Made by a program: the position numbers and the translations under genes. The notes beneath the pieces are model-generated. The model saw only the letters and a program-made list of their open reading frames with translations. It was not told the DNA's origin and did no database searches. From NCBI RefSeq assembly GCF_023159225.1, contig NC_063168.1:60243398-60307397 (forward strand): a DNA stretch of 64,000 bases, read 5' to 3'. This DNA is from Perognathus longimembris pacificus. Lineage: Eukaryota > Chordata > Mammalia > Rodentia > Heteromyidae. Below, piece by piece: positions 31,691 through 43,875 of the stretch; positions within the stretch are counted from its first letter, which is position 1, and every line of letters begins with the position of its first letter.

Positions 31691-34392
31691 GAAGTATACT
31701 TCCATGGAGGAACAATGCAGGGGTACTAAAATGAGCAACAACAGGTGCTAAGGCTTTTTGTGGCAGAGGTAATGTTAATTGTAAGAAATCCAAGTGATTC
31801 AGGGAGTTAAAGTGTCTGAGTATAAAGGCACACAGCACAATCAAGGCTTCAACTAGGGCACAAGGAAACAGGTTCAGCCTTCAAATTCACAGACCATGCT
31901 TTTCCCATGTAATAATGGGAGAACCTGTCATGATTCTCTCACATATGAGTTGTCATCATGGGTGAGTCCAAGGCCAGCATTTCTTCTACCACCTATCCTA
32001 TCACACTGAAAAGATGCCACAACAATGCTGAATATTGACAAATATGCCTTAGAGTTCAAAGGTACAAGTACTTTGCAAAGTTCTGTGTTAAATGATGTAT
32101 GGAGTTTATGATAGTCAATCTGCTCAAAAATGGAAAGAATAAATGACAATGACAGAAGTATAGTGCTAAATACAACTACTTGCAAGTAATTTGACGTTGT
32201 TTAAGAAAAACCTAAGGCCAATCTGGGAAATATTAGGAGCTCTGGACAAGTGAACTTCTGACTCCCAAACTTTGAATGTTTCACTTGGAAACAGATCTCA
32301 TGAGAAGCTTGCAGAAATCAGAGGCAGGCCCTTGACTTGAGGAAATGGGACTAAAGAAGCAATGAGGCTTAGAATTCCTCATCTCTGTGAAGAGTTTGAC
32401 ATTCTTCCCATTTCAGAAATGGGAGCGAGGAAAGGGTGTTAAATAAAATGAGAGAAGAATGAGATGTCACTTTACCAAGTCAATAAAATTGCCTCAATCA
32501 AGCTCACAATACAAAGTAGGACACAATATGCCTCCTGTAATTCTGATTCAACTATTAGGAACAAATTTTTGAGAAGCTTGTATGTACTGAGTAAATCTTC
32601 CCATAAAACAAATACTCTAAAATGAAAGCCACCATGTAAAGACCATATAATTACATTCAACGTTCTATAGGAACGTAAAAAGGATCATATCAAAATGAAA
32701 CAAGAAAAAGAAAAATCTTGTAGGCTATCGTAGATCAGTAGAAACAAGACAGCAACTTGATTACTCAAATTAACGTAATTTAAGATCAATTTTAATGTAG
32801 AAACTTAGAAAAACACCATGCAGTTATATTTGTTGTTGTTGTTGTTAGGACTAGGTCAGGAAGGACAGTGGCTTTGGTTTACCTCCAATGGTTTCTCTTA
32901 GAAACACCAACTGACTGAGTCTATTCCTGGAATTACCCTGACCTCCCTCATATTTTACCCTCTTGCACACTGTAATGCACCGGGAACAGTGGTAATATGT
33001 GAAATAAGTTCAAAGATCCCAAAGTGGAAGACACTGTTTTCCTGCATCCTACCTACTGTAACTGAAAACTGGGAATTTACTGGAATTGAGGATTTATTAT
33101 GAGTCACATGGCTGATAGCCTTTCCAACCAAAACATCTGCTCTACAAAGGCACAACTGCTACAATCCATTTCCTCTTGGATCTGGAGAATGACCAAGTTA
33201 CTTAGCCCTTTCCTTAAAGACACAGAGACTTGAAATGAGAAATGAAATAAAAGTAGCTCTTATTATCATCTTTCAACTTCCACTACTTTCTCAAAGGCAT
33301 TAAAAACATAGAAACCTAAGAGAATTAATATAATTTGGGGACATTAAAAAAATGGCCTTCAGTTCAGCAGAATAAGCAAGGGCTTTATTGGATCATTCAA
33401 ATTTTTGACAGAACATCTAAAACCAATTCTTTCCTTGGTAGCTGAGGAAAGAAGAAACATGTGTTACCAAATACAAAGTGAAAAAGGTCAGTGGACCTCT
33501 TTATTATTATTCATTATTTAACAACAACAACAAAAAAAACTGGGCCTTTCTACATGTCATGTACTGTTCTAGGAACAAGCAGAGAATGGCTAGACAATGG
33601 TCCTCTGGAAGCCTACTTTCCAAGCTTGTGATCAAAGGATCACAAAATAAACCAACTCACAAACACTCTTCAAAATACTACAGGAGCTGGTGTCTTGTTT
33701 CAAATGACCTACCTGTAACCACTAGCATTAAGATTTTCTGGTTTTTTTTTTCCCCCCTAGCAACTTCAAGGAAGTTAGATAGGCTTTAGGAATCATACCC
33801 TATTTACAGGCTTAATTAACTATGCTGTTAATTTAAAAAAAGGAAACGAGACACATTTCAGCATATTCCCTTGAGGATAACAATTCATTAAGAGTGGGTT
33901 GGCTAAGGAAATTTGAACTTATTTTTAATTTACCTGGAGACTGAACTGTTCAGTTGAGTGTGGGGTCTACTGTCCTCAAACAATGATTCATGATGTTTAA
34001 AATCTTATCCACCTTTAAAAAATGCTTGAGCTTCACATCAATATGTCTCTATATGTTCATTTATAAACCATATATATATGAATCACTTTAGTAGCTTATG
34101 AACATCACAAAATGTGCACAAACACTAAAACTTCTATGATAGTAAGATAAGAATAAATATAGTTTTTCCCACCAACTGGGAGGCATTCTTGTACTTAGTA
34201 CCTGCCAAAGGTCTGCAATTTCCTCAGCCAGGCAGTGACAAACACAGCATGGAAAGGGAGACAATAGCAGCAGGCTCAGTCATAAACACACCCATGTCAC
34301 ATCTAGCATAGGAGCAAAGGGACATTAGCATAATAATGGTCTCAGCCACGGGAATCTAGGAAGTGCCACCTCATTCCACTTGCCAACATATC
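31691..34392. other. Unmarked intron
   Basis: 2.7 kb without assigned features except a (TTG)5 run near 32828-32847 and an ATT/AAC-rich patch near 33500. Confidence 0.4.
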
Positions 34393-34405
34393 CCTGCCAG
34401 TTCTT

Positions 34406-34454
34406 CATGTGTGCCAGGCAAGCACTCTACAGCTAAGCTACATTCCCAGCCCCA
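34406..34454 (-). repeat. Tailless ID retropseudogene, 49 bp
   Basis: Reversed 5' half of an ID-like monomer (…aggcaagcactctacagc…cattcccagcccc) cut near the anticodon loop, with no poly(A)/(T). A perfect 13-bp TSD CCTGCCAGTTCTT lies at 34393-34405 and 34455-34467. Confidence 0.88.
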
Positions 34455-34570
34455 CCTGCCAGTTCTTATCAACATAAAATAGTATAGGAAAACTCAATCT
34501 GAAAACAGACAACCTCTACCCTAAGTACCCTGCTGTGTTATTTAATACACATGGGAATTTTGTGTGTGTA

Positions 34571-34800
34571 TATTCATCCTCAGGCTTAAACTCAGGGCCT
34601 GGGTGCTGTCCCTGGGCAGGTTTGCTCAAGGATAGCGCTCAACCACTCAAGTCACAGCTCTACTTCCAGCTTTTTGGTGGTTAAATAGAGGAGATAAGAG
34701 TCTCATGGATTTTCCTGCTGGGGCTAGCTTCAAATCACTATCCTCAGATCTCAACCTCTTGAGTATAAAGCATTACAGGGGGAGCCACTGGCACCCAGCT
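34571..34800 (-). repeat. 7SL-left + Geo-right composite SINE
   Basis: Reversed Geo arm (ggcttaaactcagggcctgg ... tgctcaaggatagcgctc) and 7SL arm (cctcagatctcaacctc ... ggagccactggcaccc). Confidence 0.82.
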
Positions 34801-34854
34801 TATTTGAGTATTTGATGCTAGATCATAGGCAACATGCTGCAAAAGAAAGAAAGC

Positions 34855-34995
34855 GAACAGATTTTGGAGTCAGACTAGTGAAAACCATGGCTGCACTGAT
34901 GCTTTGCTATGTTGACCAGGCTTTATAAGTTGTTTAATATCTGGTGAGCCTACTTCCTCAACTGTAAGATAGGAAGTTATAAAACTGCCAGTATC
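34855..34995 (+). repeat. MIR SINE (ancient)
   Basis: Pattern ttttggagtcagactag ... taagttgtttaatat ... cttcctcaactgtaagatagg fits the MIR core. Confidence 0.65.
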
Positions 34996-35164
34996 TGCAC
35001 GTCCCCTTGATTTGTTCGTTGTAGCTATGGTCTTTCTTCCAGTGTCTTTTGTTCATGCTTCCTGTTGTTTTTCAAATAATGATATGTGATATTAAGCCTG
35101 GAGATTAGAATGAAATACTCAAAAGCATCTACCCAGAACTACAAAACTGGACATATCACATGAA

Positions 35165-35165
<1 letters not shown>

Positions 35166-35205
<40 letters not shown>
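35166..35205. repeat. (CA)n microsatellite
   Basis: Uninterrupted CA repeat, about 40 bp. Confidence 0.96.
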
Positions 35206-35208
<3 letters not shown>

Positions 35209-35834
35209 CATAAAGGTCAAACAGTTATCTGGATTCAATATTGAATATTAGAGGGAAAATTATCTGAAAGAATTTTAAAAAGAACCAAGAGTCAAAATTG
35301 AACTAAAGCTTCAAATTGCAAAAATAAAATTAAAAGCAGGAAACAAACAAGCTAAAAATTGTTAGCAATCCAAAAGAGGAAAAAAATATATTTCAAGACT
35401 GTTAAGTTAGATAATAGGATTTTTTAAAGTAGCTCATTATAAATCTAGATATTAAGCTAAGATGTTTAGTAGCTAAGTGAAAATATTAAAAGTCAAGATT
35501 ATAATAGATACCAGGAAATGACAAACCCGAGGAATTAAATGTTTTGAAAGATATCTATAACCAGGTAGTTTAGCAGAGAATATTTCCAAAAGAAATAAGA
35601 ATGTTCTCTTTTTTGAAAATCTACTTCATAAACATATAGTTTTAGTTTTCAAAAATGGGTAAAATGTGCCTAATTTTTATGAGTATGGCTCTAATAACCA
35701 AATAAAAGCCTTAATAAGCAGAATAGAAGATCATGTTAGGGTTACTTTCCACTGTGAACAAGCAGAGTTTAGTCTTGGGCTGAGTGATGGATGTGAGTAA
35801 ATAATACAATTCATCACATAAAAAAGTATGGATA
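35206..35834. other. Unmarked intron
   Basis: Nothing assigned. Confidence 0.4.
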
Positions 35835-35839
35835 GGGCC

Positions 35840-36459
35840 TGTAATATGGAGGTCAGATCTGGTCAGGGAAAGAAGGCAGAAGCTGACTCCATCTCCACTA
35901 TCTCCCCAGCCCCCTCTCTGCTCAGAGGCCCTGGAAGATTCCCTCTCCCAGTAAACAATAGTGTCCCACGCCCCCTGAATCTGCACACCAATTCACGATA
36001 GGCTTGCCTGGATTCCAACAGGAAGGGAAGCCCCATCCCCAGGTAATAGGAGTTCTTGAATCCCAAGAGACAGGGGCGGGCATATAGCCTATAGGTTACT
36101 GAACCTGTCTGTCAAGTGCTTGGAACTGGGAGCTCCCTATGACCCAGCCCCCTGGCCTGACCCTATTTAGAGGCAGGCCAGCTAAGGCACCATTACACCA
36201 TGCCACATGTTCAAGTCTGGTGTCTGTTGTCCCTGTGACGTCCCATTTCAGCTCTCCATTGGAGCTGAATTGGTTTGTTGGAATCCTCCAGAAGTAAACC
36301 TCTGTGCTACTGCCCTGTTCTGTGTTATATGTTTTTCTGAAACCTGGGACCGGTCCATCTGGAACTTCCCCAATAAATTCATCTTTTTACTTGAGACTGT
36401 CTATGACTAGTGGACTCTCAGAGGGATGGGGGACCCCCCCCCCCCCCGACACCATTACA
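35840..36459 (+). mobile_element. Solo LTR of an endogenous retrovirus, 620 bp
   Basis: Termini TGTAATATGG ... CCATTACA form an inverted repeat. A perfect 5-bp TSD GGGCC flanks it (35835-35839 and 36460-36464). An AATAAA lies at about 36371 in ccccaataaattcatc. A C14 homopolymer occurs at 36434-36447. No internal retroviral sequence. The 5-bp TSD fits ERVL-type or some other classes but does not settle it. Confidence 0.88.
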
Positions 36460-36464
36460 GGGCC

Positions 36465-37117
36465 CAAACACCCATTCCAAGCTTTGACAATGCAAACGTA
36501 CTACAATCAGGTTGTCAGGCTGTCTCTGAGAGGCTTATGGGCATTTTTTAAAAAGCAGACTTAAGCATTCATCCTGCCCTTCTGGACCTAGAAACTCAAT
36601 TCCATGTGCATAGTAATTGTAGAGTCATGGTTCACAGGTAGCTGAAATTATACTATCAGAGTGAAAAGTAATTAACTATAGAAAATTAACTTGTTACAAA
36701 AATATTCTACATTCATATGGTTAACACATTCTTCAGTCTATTACTTTGTAATGCTAAATCACATGGAATCCAAACCCTTTATATTGGGGTATCAAGAAAT
36801 GCTTTATGTGGGTTTCTGAGTGACAAGGGATCAGAAAAAGAAAGGAGGGAAAAAAGTCCTGCATTTTAATAGAGCCTGAGATACCAATTTCAACTTAAGG
36901 AAACCTTATCAGTGGGAACCCCAAAGTGCATAAAGTCTGTGCATTATGCTGTATTGCATCCATCGCCAGTTCCAGACTATTCAAAGTTCACTGGTGAAAC
37001 CAGCCTTTATTTTGGATAATGCTGAACACTGCCAATTTTTGACTCTTTAACATTATTTTTTCCCATTTTTTCCATATCTTAGGTTTTATATTCTTTCTTC
37101 AGATGCACAAACACAAT
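36465..37117. other. Unmarked intron
   Basis: Nothing assigned. Confidence 0.4.
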
Positions 37118-37134
37118 TAAAATCCTGAGATCTG

Positions 37135-37350
37135 GGGCTGGGGATATGGCCTAGTGGCAAGAGTACCTGCCTCATATACATGAGGCCCTGGGTTTGATTC
37201 CCCAGCACCACATATACAGAAAACGGCCAGAAGTGGCGCTGTGGCTCAAGTGGCAGAGTGCTAGCCTTGAGCAAAAAGAAGCCAGGGACAGTGCTCAGGC
37301 CCTGAGTTCATGGCCCAGGACTGGCCAAAAAAAAAAAAAAAAAAAAAACC
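37135..37350 (+). repeat. IDL-Geo SINE, full length
   Basis: Complete dimer with a long A-run. Perfect 17-bp TSD TAAAATCCTGAGATCTG at 37118-37134 and 37351-37367. Confidence 0.95.
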
Positions 37351-37589
37351 TAAAATCCTGAGATCTGCTTCATCTCCCACAGAGAACATCTCATGTTTAT
37401 ACCTTAATTCATTTATTACTATCTATAACTATCACGGGGGAATATGATTCTTTTATTTCTTAGTTCTTAGGGAAGTAAGGTTAGTTCCATGACCAAATGG
37501 AGGATTTAGTAGAAGAAAAATATTTAAAAATATAAACATAGGAACAAAGAGTAAGTTTTATATACGACTTGATTCTACATCAAGAAGTT

Positions 37590-38130
37590 ATAAAGTTATG
37601 TGATTATAAAACTCAATAAGAAACAACTTGAAATAGCTAATGTTAATACATGACTTCAGTCAAGTTGTAAGATAAAAATCTAGTTGAAACTATCACAAAC
37701 CTACATAAGCAACTACCCACAACTAGAAAATGCAGTGAAAGAGAACCCATTTATAATACTGACAAAAAATTCAATAAGTGGGTATTAATTTAAATCAGAA
37801 AATTAGAGGCTTATTCAGAGATGACATAAAGTCTGACAGCAGAATTAAAGAAAGATGGATAAATGGAGAAATATAATTTGCTCCATGCTGGGAAAACTAA
37901 ATATAGTAAAGATGACAACATTCCCTAAATTATTATGTAGATTTAATAAAACACTGATTTTACAGAACTTGATATTGGTACTGAAACATGTGTTGGAAAA
38001 GTAGGCAAAAATACCAAAGGAAAAGCATTGAAGTTATAACCATGGTTTCAAACTATTAAACTGAAAACTGTTTACAGAAGAAAAATTATTCCATAAAAAG
38101 ATCAAGTATTAGTTGAAGTAGAAAAACAAA
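37590..38130 (+). mobile_element. Old L1 ORF2 fragment (reverse-transcriptase C-terminal region)
   Basis: Pattern aactagaaaatgcagtgaaagagaacc-like sequence ... ccatgctgggaaaactaaat ... gatgacaacattccctaaatta fits diverged L1 ORF2. No open frame. Confidence 0.65.
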
Positions 38131-38338
38131 ATTGAAAATAGGGCTCAGAAACAAATACAAAAGGTAGGATATGACAAGCCAAAAGAATCTTGCTCCAGAA
38201 GGACAAAGTACTAATGAGCAGCCAGAGAGGGAATATGAGGCCACAAACTAAAAGCCTTAGGTTGATTCCATATATGTAGGCTAAACATCTCCAGCTGGCT
38301 GTTTACAATACAATTCTTCCCAAGAAGTAGAATGGTAT

Positions 38339-38619
38339 TGAAAGAATATGTCCCAGCCATCCCAGGAGACCATGTCAAAATAGTCACAGACAGGAGAAGT
38401 TTTATAAGGAGGTTTATTAGTGGGGCCATATCTCCCACGGGAGAGGAAGCAACACTGCAGGTGGTTTCTGCACCATATCCAGGTGGTGGCATCTCTGGGG
38501 CTAAAGGGGAAGTAGGTAGGTCTTAATGGTGAGTGTTCTAGGGCAGGGAGTTTCCTTGTGGGTGGATCTGGGGGCTAATGGGAGGAGTTGAGGACCTGAG
38601 GGGTGGGGGAATGCTAACA
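38339..38619 (-). mobile_element. Solo LTR, 281 bp, minus orientation
   Basis: On the minus strand it begins TGTTAGCATTCCC and ends ATATTCTTTCA, with AATAAA at 38418-38413 and TATAAAA at 38406-38400. TSD GGTAT at 38334-38338 and 38620-38624 is perfect. No internal sequence or second LTR. Class not determined. Confidence 0.8.
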
Positions 38620-38782
38620 GGTATCACCTACTGTTTAAATACTATTTAAAAAAAAAAAACAACACTTCTGTATTCTCAAATAGAATAAGTATGAAATACT
38701 AAAGAACAGAACAGAGAAGACCTAAATGGAAAATTTTTAAGTGTAACTTATATATCCATGATATACAATTAAAATGAGACTT

Positions 38783-38896
38783 CTTGAGCCACAGCACCAC
38801 TTCCAGCTTTTTCTATATATGTGGTGCTGAGGAATAGAACCCAGGGCTTCATGTACATGAGATAAGCACTTTACCACTAGGCCATATTCCCAGCCC
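38783..38896 (-). repeat. IDL-Geo SINE, 3'-truncated
   Basis: Reversed left monomer plus only the first part of the right monomer, stopping in its A-box region (ttgagccacagcacc). No poly(T) is present and no convincing TSD was found. Confidence 0.8.
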
Positions 38897-39464
38897 GAAA
38901 CAGCCTTATTTGTTATCATTATACACCTATTTCCTTAGAAAAATAAACACAAATGGTCAGAAACCCAAGCTATACTTTCTAGTCCCACATTTCCACACAT
39001 CTTGCAGCTGGTTCCACATTTTGGTATTGGCTATATTTTGTGGGTATTGCCTGGTCATTTCTGGTCAAGAATGTACTTTATTCATATTCCAGTAAATGAA
39101 TCTGAGTTTTATTTTCCTCTCCCTGGGTCCTTTGATGCCAAACATCATAGTTCCCCTTACAATTATAGCCCCACCTGGCTCTTACCATGTTCACCAGCCT
39201 CTCTTTCTGCTAGCTTCAACTCCTTGACAGTATCTTGTACCATTCCCATGCTGCACTGTACATACCACCCAACGGGACTGGTTTATTTTCCAAACCAGGG
39301 TTTCTGTCCTGACCCATCTCACAGAAAACAGAGTTGGAATCAATCTTAAATACATGTGTACATTGACAAGAATATGATAGGTTTGTTTAATAATCCCTGA
39401 ATGTAGCCTAAAACGTAGTTATATATGTATGTACATATACACACTATATAATTATATATCATTA
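38897..39464. other. Unmarked intron
   Basis: Nothing assigned. A 115-codon frame at 39002-39349 has no recognised domain. Confidence 0.4.
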
Positions 39465-39486
39465 TACACACACACACACACACACA
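39465..39486. repeat. (CA)n microsatellite
   Basis: Short CA repeat after an AT-rich dinucleotide patch. Confidence 0.9.
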
Positions 39487-39990
39487 GTCTTTGCCCTTTG
39501 GTTCAGCAATTCTACTTTGAGAAATCATTGCAAGGAAATAATCTAAAGAAAAACAACAGGAACTAGTAAATGACATTTGATGCAGCACTAACGACTAAGA
39601 AAGAAAAAGTGAGGAAGGAAGTAAAGGCAAGAGGGAGAGGAGATAAATAATAATGTAATAAAATTATGAAATAACATAATTAAATGTTGTATAACTGCTG
39701 AAAATGGCAACTATGAAGACGATACACATGTCAATGGTTATGACAAATATTTAGGAGATGGCTTACAGATACTAGAATTGAAGGGAAATGGAAACTATTG
39801 TTTGAACCTTTATGACCACTCCCAAAGCCTTGAATATCAATTTTTTCTGTTCCCTCCCTATCAGTGAAAACTGTCCATTACTGTTCTTTATCGTACCTTT
39901 TTATTTTTTTCAAGTCAACAATGCCTAAAATGTTTACAACTTCCCTATTTCTAAATGTGAGTATAAATGTATATAAAGATTTCTGAATTT
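39487..39990 (+). mobile_element. Old L1 (L1M-type) ORF2 end and 3' UTR
   Basis: tttggttcagcaattctactttgag ... gcaaggaaataatctaaag ... gttgtataactgctgaaaatgg follow L1M order. Diverged, no open frame. Confidence 0.6.
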
Positions 39991-40024
39991 TCCTAACTCA
40001 GGATGCACAGTTGAGTTTTAGGTT

Positions 40025-40242
40025 TGTTATTGTTTTGTTTATTCTGGCAGTGCTGTGTCAATTAGTGGCCTCACAGTTACTAGGCTAATACCCTACCACT
40101 GGAGCCACACATCCATCCTGTTTTTTGCTGGTTACTTCTGAGAAAAGTCTTTATGGATTTTTGTGCCAAGGTTGGCTTTGAACCCACTCTCAGCCTGCCA
40201 CATACCTATTATTATAGGTGTGAGCCTATAATCAGTTTTTAA
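40025..40242 (-). repeat. Old 7SL + tRNA-arm composite SINE
   Basis: Reversed tRNA-like arm (ctaccactggagccacac) then reversed 7SL arm (ttggctttgaacccactctc ... attataggtgtgagcc). Confidence 0.65.
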
Positions 40243-40479
40243 ATTAGCATTTTTGACAATGTCAGCCTTTCAATTTTTGCTTTGCCTGAATTCTTCCCTA
40301 TTAAGCTCCACCTATCAAACTGCTGCGTGCCAAGGACTACTATGAGGTTCAAGCCAAACCAGGCCCTAAATCAACAGGAGCCTGGCAGGGCATTTTAAAT
40401 AAGAAGCTTGTTTCCCACTAGTGAACAATATAGGAGAGACAGTGAGGGGGAATGTAAGAGGAGAGATTTTTGTTTGACT

Positions 40480-40645
40480 CTAACCAGTGCTTAAATTCAA
40501 ACTCTGCTACTTAATGCCTAACTTAAGAATTAAGTTCCTTAATCCTCAGATTTCTTAGCTGCCACTTTTGGAGGACTGGGAGTATCAAGTGCCTAGCACA
40601 TAGTAAATCCTCAATAAATGATACTATTGTTGTAACTACTGTTCT
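40480..40645 (+). repeat. MIR SINE (ancient)
   Basis: Pattern aaactctgctacttaatgcc ... ttccttaatcctcagatttc ... tgcctagcacatagtaaatcctcaataaatg. Confidence 0.7.
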
Positions 40646-41529
40646 TATTTTTGGCATCCAGTATTTTATATAGACTTAGTTCTTGAAATATCTACGCAAG
40701 CACTCAACCTGTGCAGCTTTGGCATTGTTGGCCAAGTACATGACTAGTTATACTGCTGGTTGCAAACTCAAGCTGAAGTGGGGGTGGAATCCTGAGTCAT
40801 TTGACTACAGTGCTGAAGTCCTCACTCACAAGACTCAAGCCTCTTTCCAACATCCCTTCCATCTTCCTGAGAAACACCTTGTTGATACTGCAACCCTTGC
40901 GACTGATCCCAAGGAAATCAACACCAGTAAGCTATACATAGTCTCTCCTGGAAGGGACTTCTCTCTCTCTAAAAGGGTATGAGGGTCTGTGTTAGTTGAC
41001 CTAACTAGCTCTGAACCCCACCCAGGAAAAAAAAAAACTCAAAGGTCCAAAGACTCATGGCTTGTACAGTACAATACTTTCACTTTTAGAGTCAATTGCA
41101 TAGAGTTAAAGTCTGCATATCTGTAAAATTGTCTTAATAATTTCATCTCTCCCCTTTGAAACTACAGAAAAGAAGCCTCTAGTATCAGTTAAGTCACCTG
41201 TTTCCTTTCATGAACAGCCCTGGTTCTTTAAATGTGCTTGATAGAAATTGAGATTGTTCATTATTGCTACCCTCCTACATGCCTCTTAGAGCTATACCAT
41301 CTCCCTTGCACATGCATTCATAAGCCTGGCATTATATAAAAATTTGGACAGCTAATCCCCAAATCTTTTTATAAAAACTCGAAATATTTTCTTCACATAG
41401 TAGCTTTAAATAGATGTCCTCATCATACCTAGTATTTATTTGTATGACTAGTGAATTTTTCATAAGTTGAGTAAAGATGTGAAACAGACTATAATGAACA
41501 TTGTGCTATGGATCAGAAGACCCAATTCA
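40646..41529. other. Unmarked intron
   Basis: Includes a 99-codon frame (40683-40982) lacking recognisable features. Confidence 0.4.
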
Positions 41530-41600
41530 TCTCCTTTCACTCATTCAATAAATATTTGTGGTGTAGTAGGCCCTGAGCTGGTAGCAGAGCTGTAATGTGG
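41530..41600 (-). repeat. L2 3'-end fragment
   Basis: Pattern tcactcattcaataaatatt ... gtaggccctgagctgg is the reverse of the L2 terminus. Confidence 0.6.
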
Positions 41601-41864
41601 AGTATGTACATATGGTTTCACCCTCAAACACAGAAATCATATTCCAGCTACAATATATGTGTTAAAGGTTCTGTTGAGGGGATAGCGAGTAAAGTATGGG
41701 TATTATGGGAGCTTAGAAAAAAAATGCACATGAACCAGACCCAGAAAGGAAACACCTCCAGGAGTTATTTCCTAGCTCTGTTAATTCCTAATGATTGGCT
41801 TCATCTCCAAGGCCTCAGTTTCATCACATAAAAATGGGAGGGTTACTATGGAGGAAAGTTGCCA

Positions 41865-42385
41865 TCAAATTGACAAATGCATTTATTTATCCTTTGACCT
41901 GGCAATCCTACCACTGAGAATATATCTCATAACTATGTCAGCATATATAGGAACTAATGCACGTGTAAGGCCATTAACATGAATTCACAATATTAAAGGT
42001 TAGAAATGACTCAAGTGCCTACAGAAGATAATTTAAGAAACTAAGTTAACCAGGCATCTGTAAAAGAGGGAGGGAGGGAAGGAAAGAGGGAGCAAAAGAG
42101 GGAGTTATATGATGTATGAAAACACTGCCAAGATATATTATTAAGTAAGAAGAAAAGCAAAGATAAAGGCAGTATATATAATATACCATCTTCCATGTAA
42201 GGAAAAACATGCACACTTGTATTTAAATAAAGAACTCTCTGAGATGATGTACAAGATTAATTGCAGAGGACTGAAAGAGAATGGAGTAGACAGAAATATT
42301 ATGGTAGTAACATTTTTCCTAAATACTTTTTGTATTTTTGAGGCATGTATTGCTACTTGTATACATTAATTTTAAAGTTGAACAA
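41865..42385 (+). mobile_element. Old L1 (L1M-type) ORF2 end and 3' UTR
   Basis: Pattern cctttgacctggcaatccta ... aatgactcaagtgcctacag ... gccaagatatattattaag ... tattgctacttgtatacatt follows L1M order. A ggga-rich patch at 42065-42090 interrupts it. Confidence 0.72.
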
Positions 42386-42417
42386 GATTATTGATAAATC
42401 TCTTCTACTTATTTGGT

Positions 42418-42546
42418 CTTGATTTGTTTTCTGATTCAGAATCATACTATGTAGACCAGCCTACTTCAAGCTCATGATCCTCCTGAGCATCATGCTTCAG
42501 CCTCATGAGTGCTATGATTGGAGGTGTGTCTCACCATACCTGGCTT
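42418..42546 (-). repeat. B1-like (7SL) SINE
   Basis: Reversed 7SL monomer: catactatgtagaccagcct ... gagtgctatgattggaggtg ... accatacctggc. Confidence 0.72.
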
Positions 42547-42764
42547 CAATTCTTAACATACTATATGACTTAACTCACATTTAACTTGTATTAATATAGT
42601 CAACATTCTTCAGACTTCTTCTTATGACTATGACTTTTTAAGATGGGATTCTTAGGTCAGAATAAGGTGAGTATCTTAAAACATTATATTTTTCAGGTAA
42701 TCTTTTCCAACTATATTTACTTTTAAAAAATTCTTTAAAATCTATTGAAATGCAAAAAACATTT

Positions 42765-42830
42765 ATTGAGCACCTACCATGAATTGGGCACAGTCATGTA
42801 CAAGACCCAAATGTTCTGTCAAGAATAAAG
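42765..42830 (-). repeat. L2 3'-end fragment
   Basis: Pattern aaacatttattgagcaccta ... tgggcacagtcatgtacaag. Confidence 0.6.
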
Positions 42831-42862
42831 TATGTATTGTAGTGACCCCATAAGGCATTCTT

Positions 42863-43064
42863 TTTTTTTTTTTGGCCAGGTCTGGGGATTGAGACTCAGG
42901 GCCTGAGCACTATCTCAGGCTTCTTTTTGCTCAAGGCTAGCACATTCGACCTTAAGCCACAGCTCCATGTCCAGCTTTTCTGTTTATGTGGTGCTGGGGA
43001 CTCAAACCCAGGGCTTCATGCATGCTAGGCAAGCACTCTACCACTAAGCCACACTCCCAGCCAG
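42863..43064 (-). repeat. IDL-Geo SINE, older copy
   Basis: Reversed dimer with poly(T). Perfect TSD AAGGCATTCTT at 42852-42862 and 43065-43075. Confidence 0.92.
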
Positions 43065-43164
43065 AAGGCATTCTTATATGTAATGTTAATAGTGAATTTA
43101 AATACACTCACCTTTCTCATTACATTAAAAATAGGTGATGGTGTCATTTTTATGGAAGCCCTTC

Positions 43165-43631
43165 TCAAATCAGTTTTAAATGTTTAAATTGCACTAGGCT
43201 AAGAATATTGTTTTTCTATACATAGAAATTTTGGTAGTCTGCCGAAATACAATAATTTGTTATTTTCATGTAATTATTTTAGCGTTAATATTATATCCTG
43301 TATTCTTGTTAAATTTATTCTTTCTGGTAGCTTATTGTAACTTTAATTAGATTTTTTACATATAGAAATAAAGCATCCGTAAACAAAGACAACTTTGCTT
43401 CTTCCTTTCCAATCACTATGGCTTTTATTTATTTTTCTTGCTTAATTGCTATGGTTAGCACATGAGGCACAGTGGTAAATAGAAGAGGTGAAAGCAGCTA
43501 ACCTTGCCTTGTCTTGATGTTAGGGAAAACACTGTCAATCTTTCATGATTATATATGATGTTAGGATACAAGCTTACTACAGGTATCTTTAATGACACTG
43601 AGCACTCATAGTTTGTTGAGAGTTTCTTTCT
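43165..43631 (-). mobile_element. Old L1 ORF2, minus orientation, part 1
   Basis: Reverse of ORF2 (gtaaacaaagacaactttgc ... cttgccttgtcttgatgtta ... agtttgttgagagttt). It continues at 43847-43875 and 44113-44345 around two SINE insertions. Confidence 0.85.
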
Positions 43632-43846
43632 CCCTTAGAGACAGGTTATTTTCTTAACTAGACCTTGAGCTTGGACTCAGGGCTTGAGCACAGTCCCTGG
43701 CTTCATTGTGCTCAAGGCTAGCACTCTGCCAACTGAGCCACAGCACCACTTCTGGCCTTTTCTGTATATGTGGTGCTGAGGAATCGAACCTAGGGCTTCA
43801 TGTATACAAGGTAAACACTCCTGCCACTAGGCCATAGTCCTAACTC
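43632..43846 (-). repeat. IDL-Geo SINE inserted in an L1
   Basis: Reversed dimer with a degraded T-rich tail. TSD GAGTTTYTTTCT at 43620-43631 and 43847-43858, one mismatch, lies in L1 sequence. Confidence 0.87.
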
Positions 43847-43875
43847 GAGTTTTTTTCTAAAAAAAAATTATGAAT

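Noticed and set aside
1522..36459. 1522-1855 and 35840-36459 as the two LTRs of one provirus
   Set aside because: They differ in length, termini and sequence, have different TSDs, and no retroviral internal sequence lies between them.
40683..40982. 99-codon frame
   Set aside because: No domain or homology recognised and no splice context.
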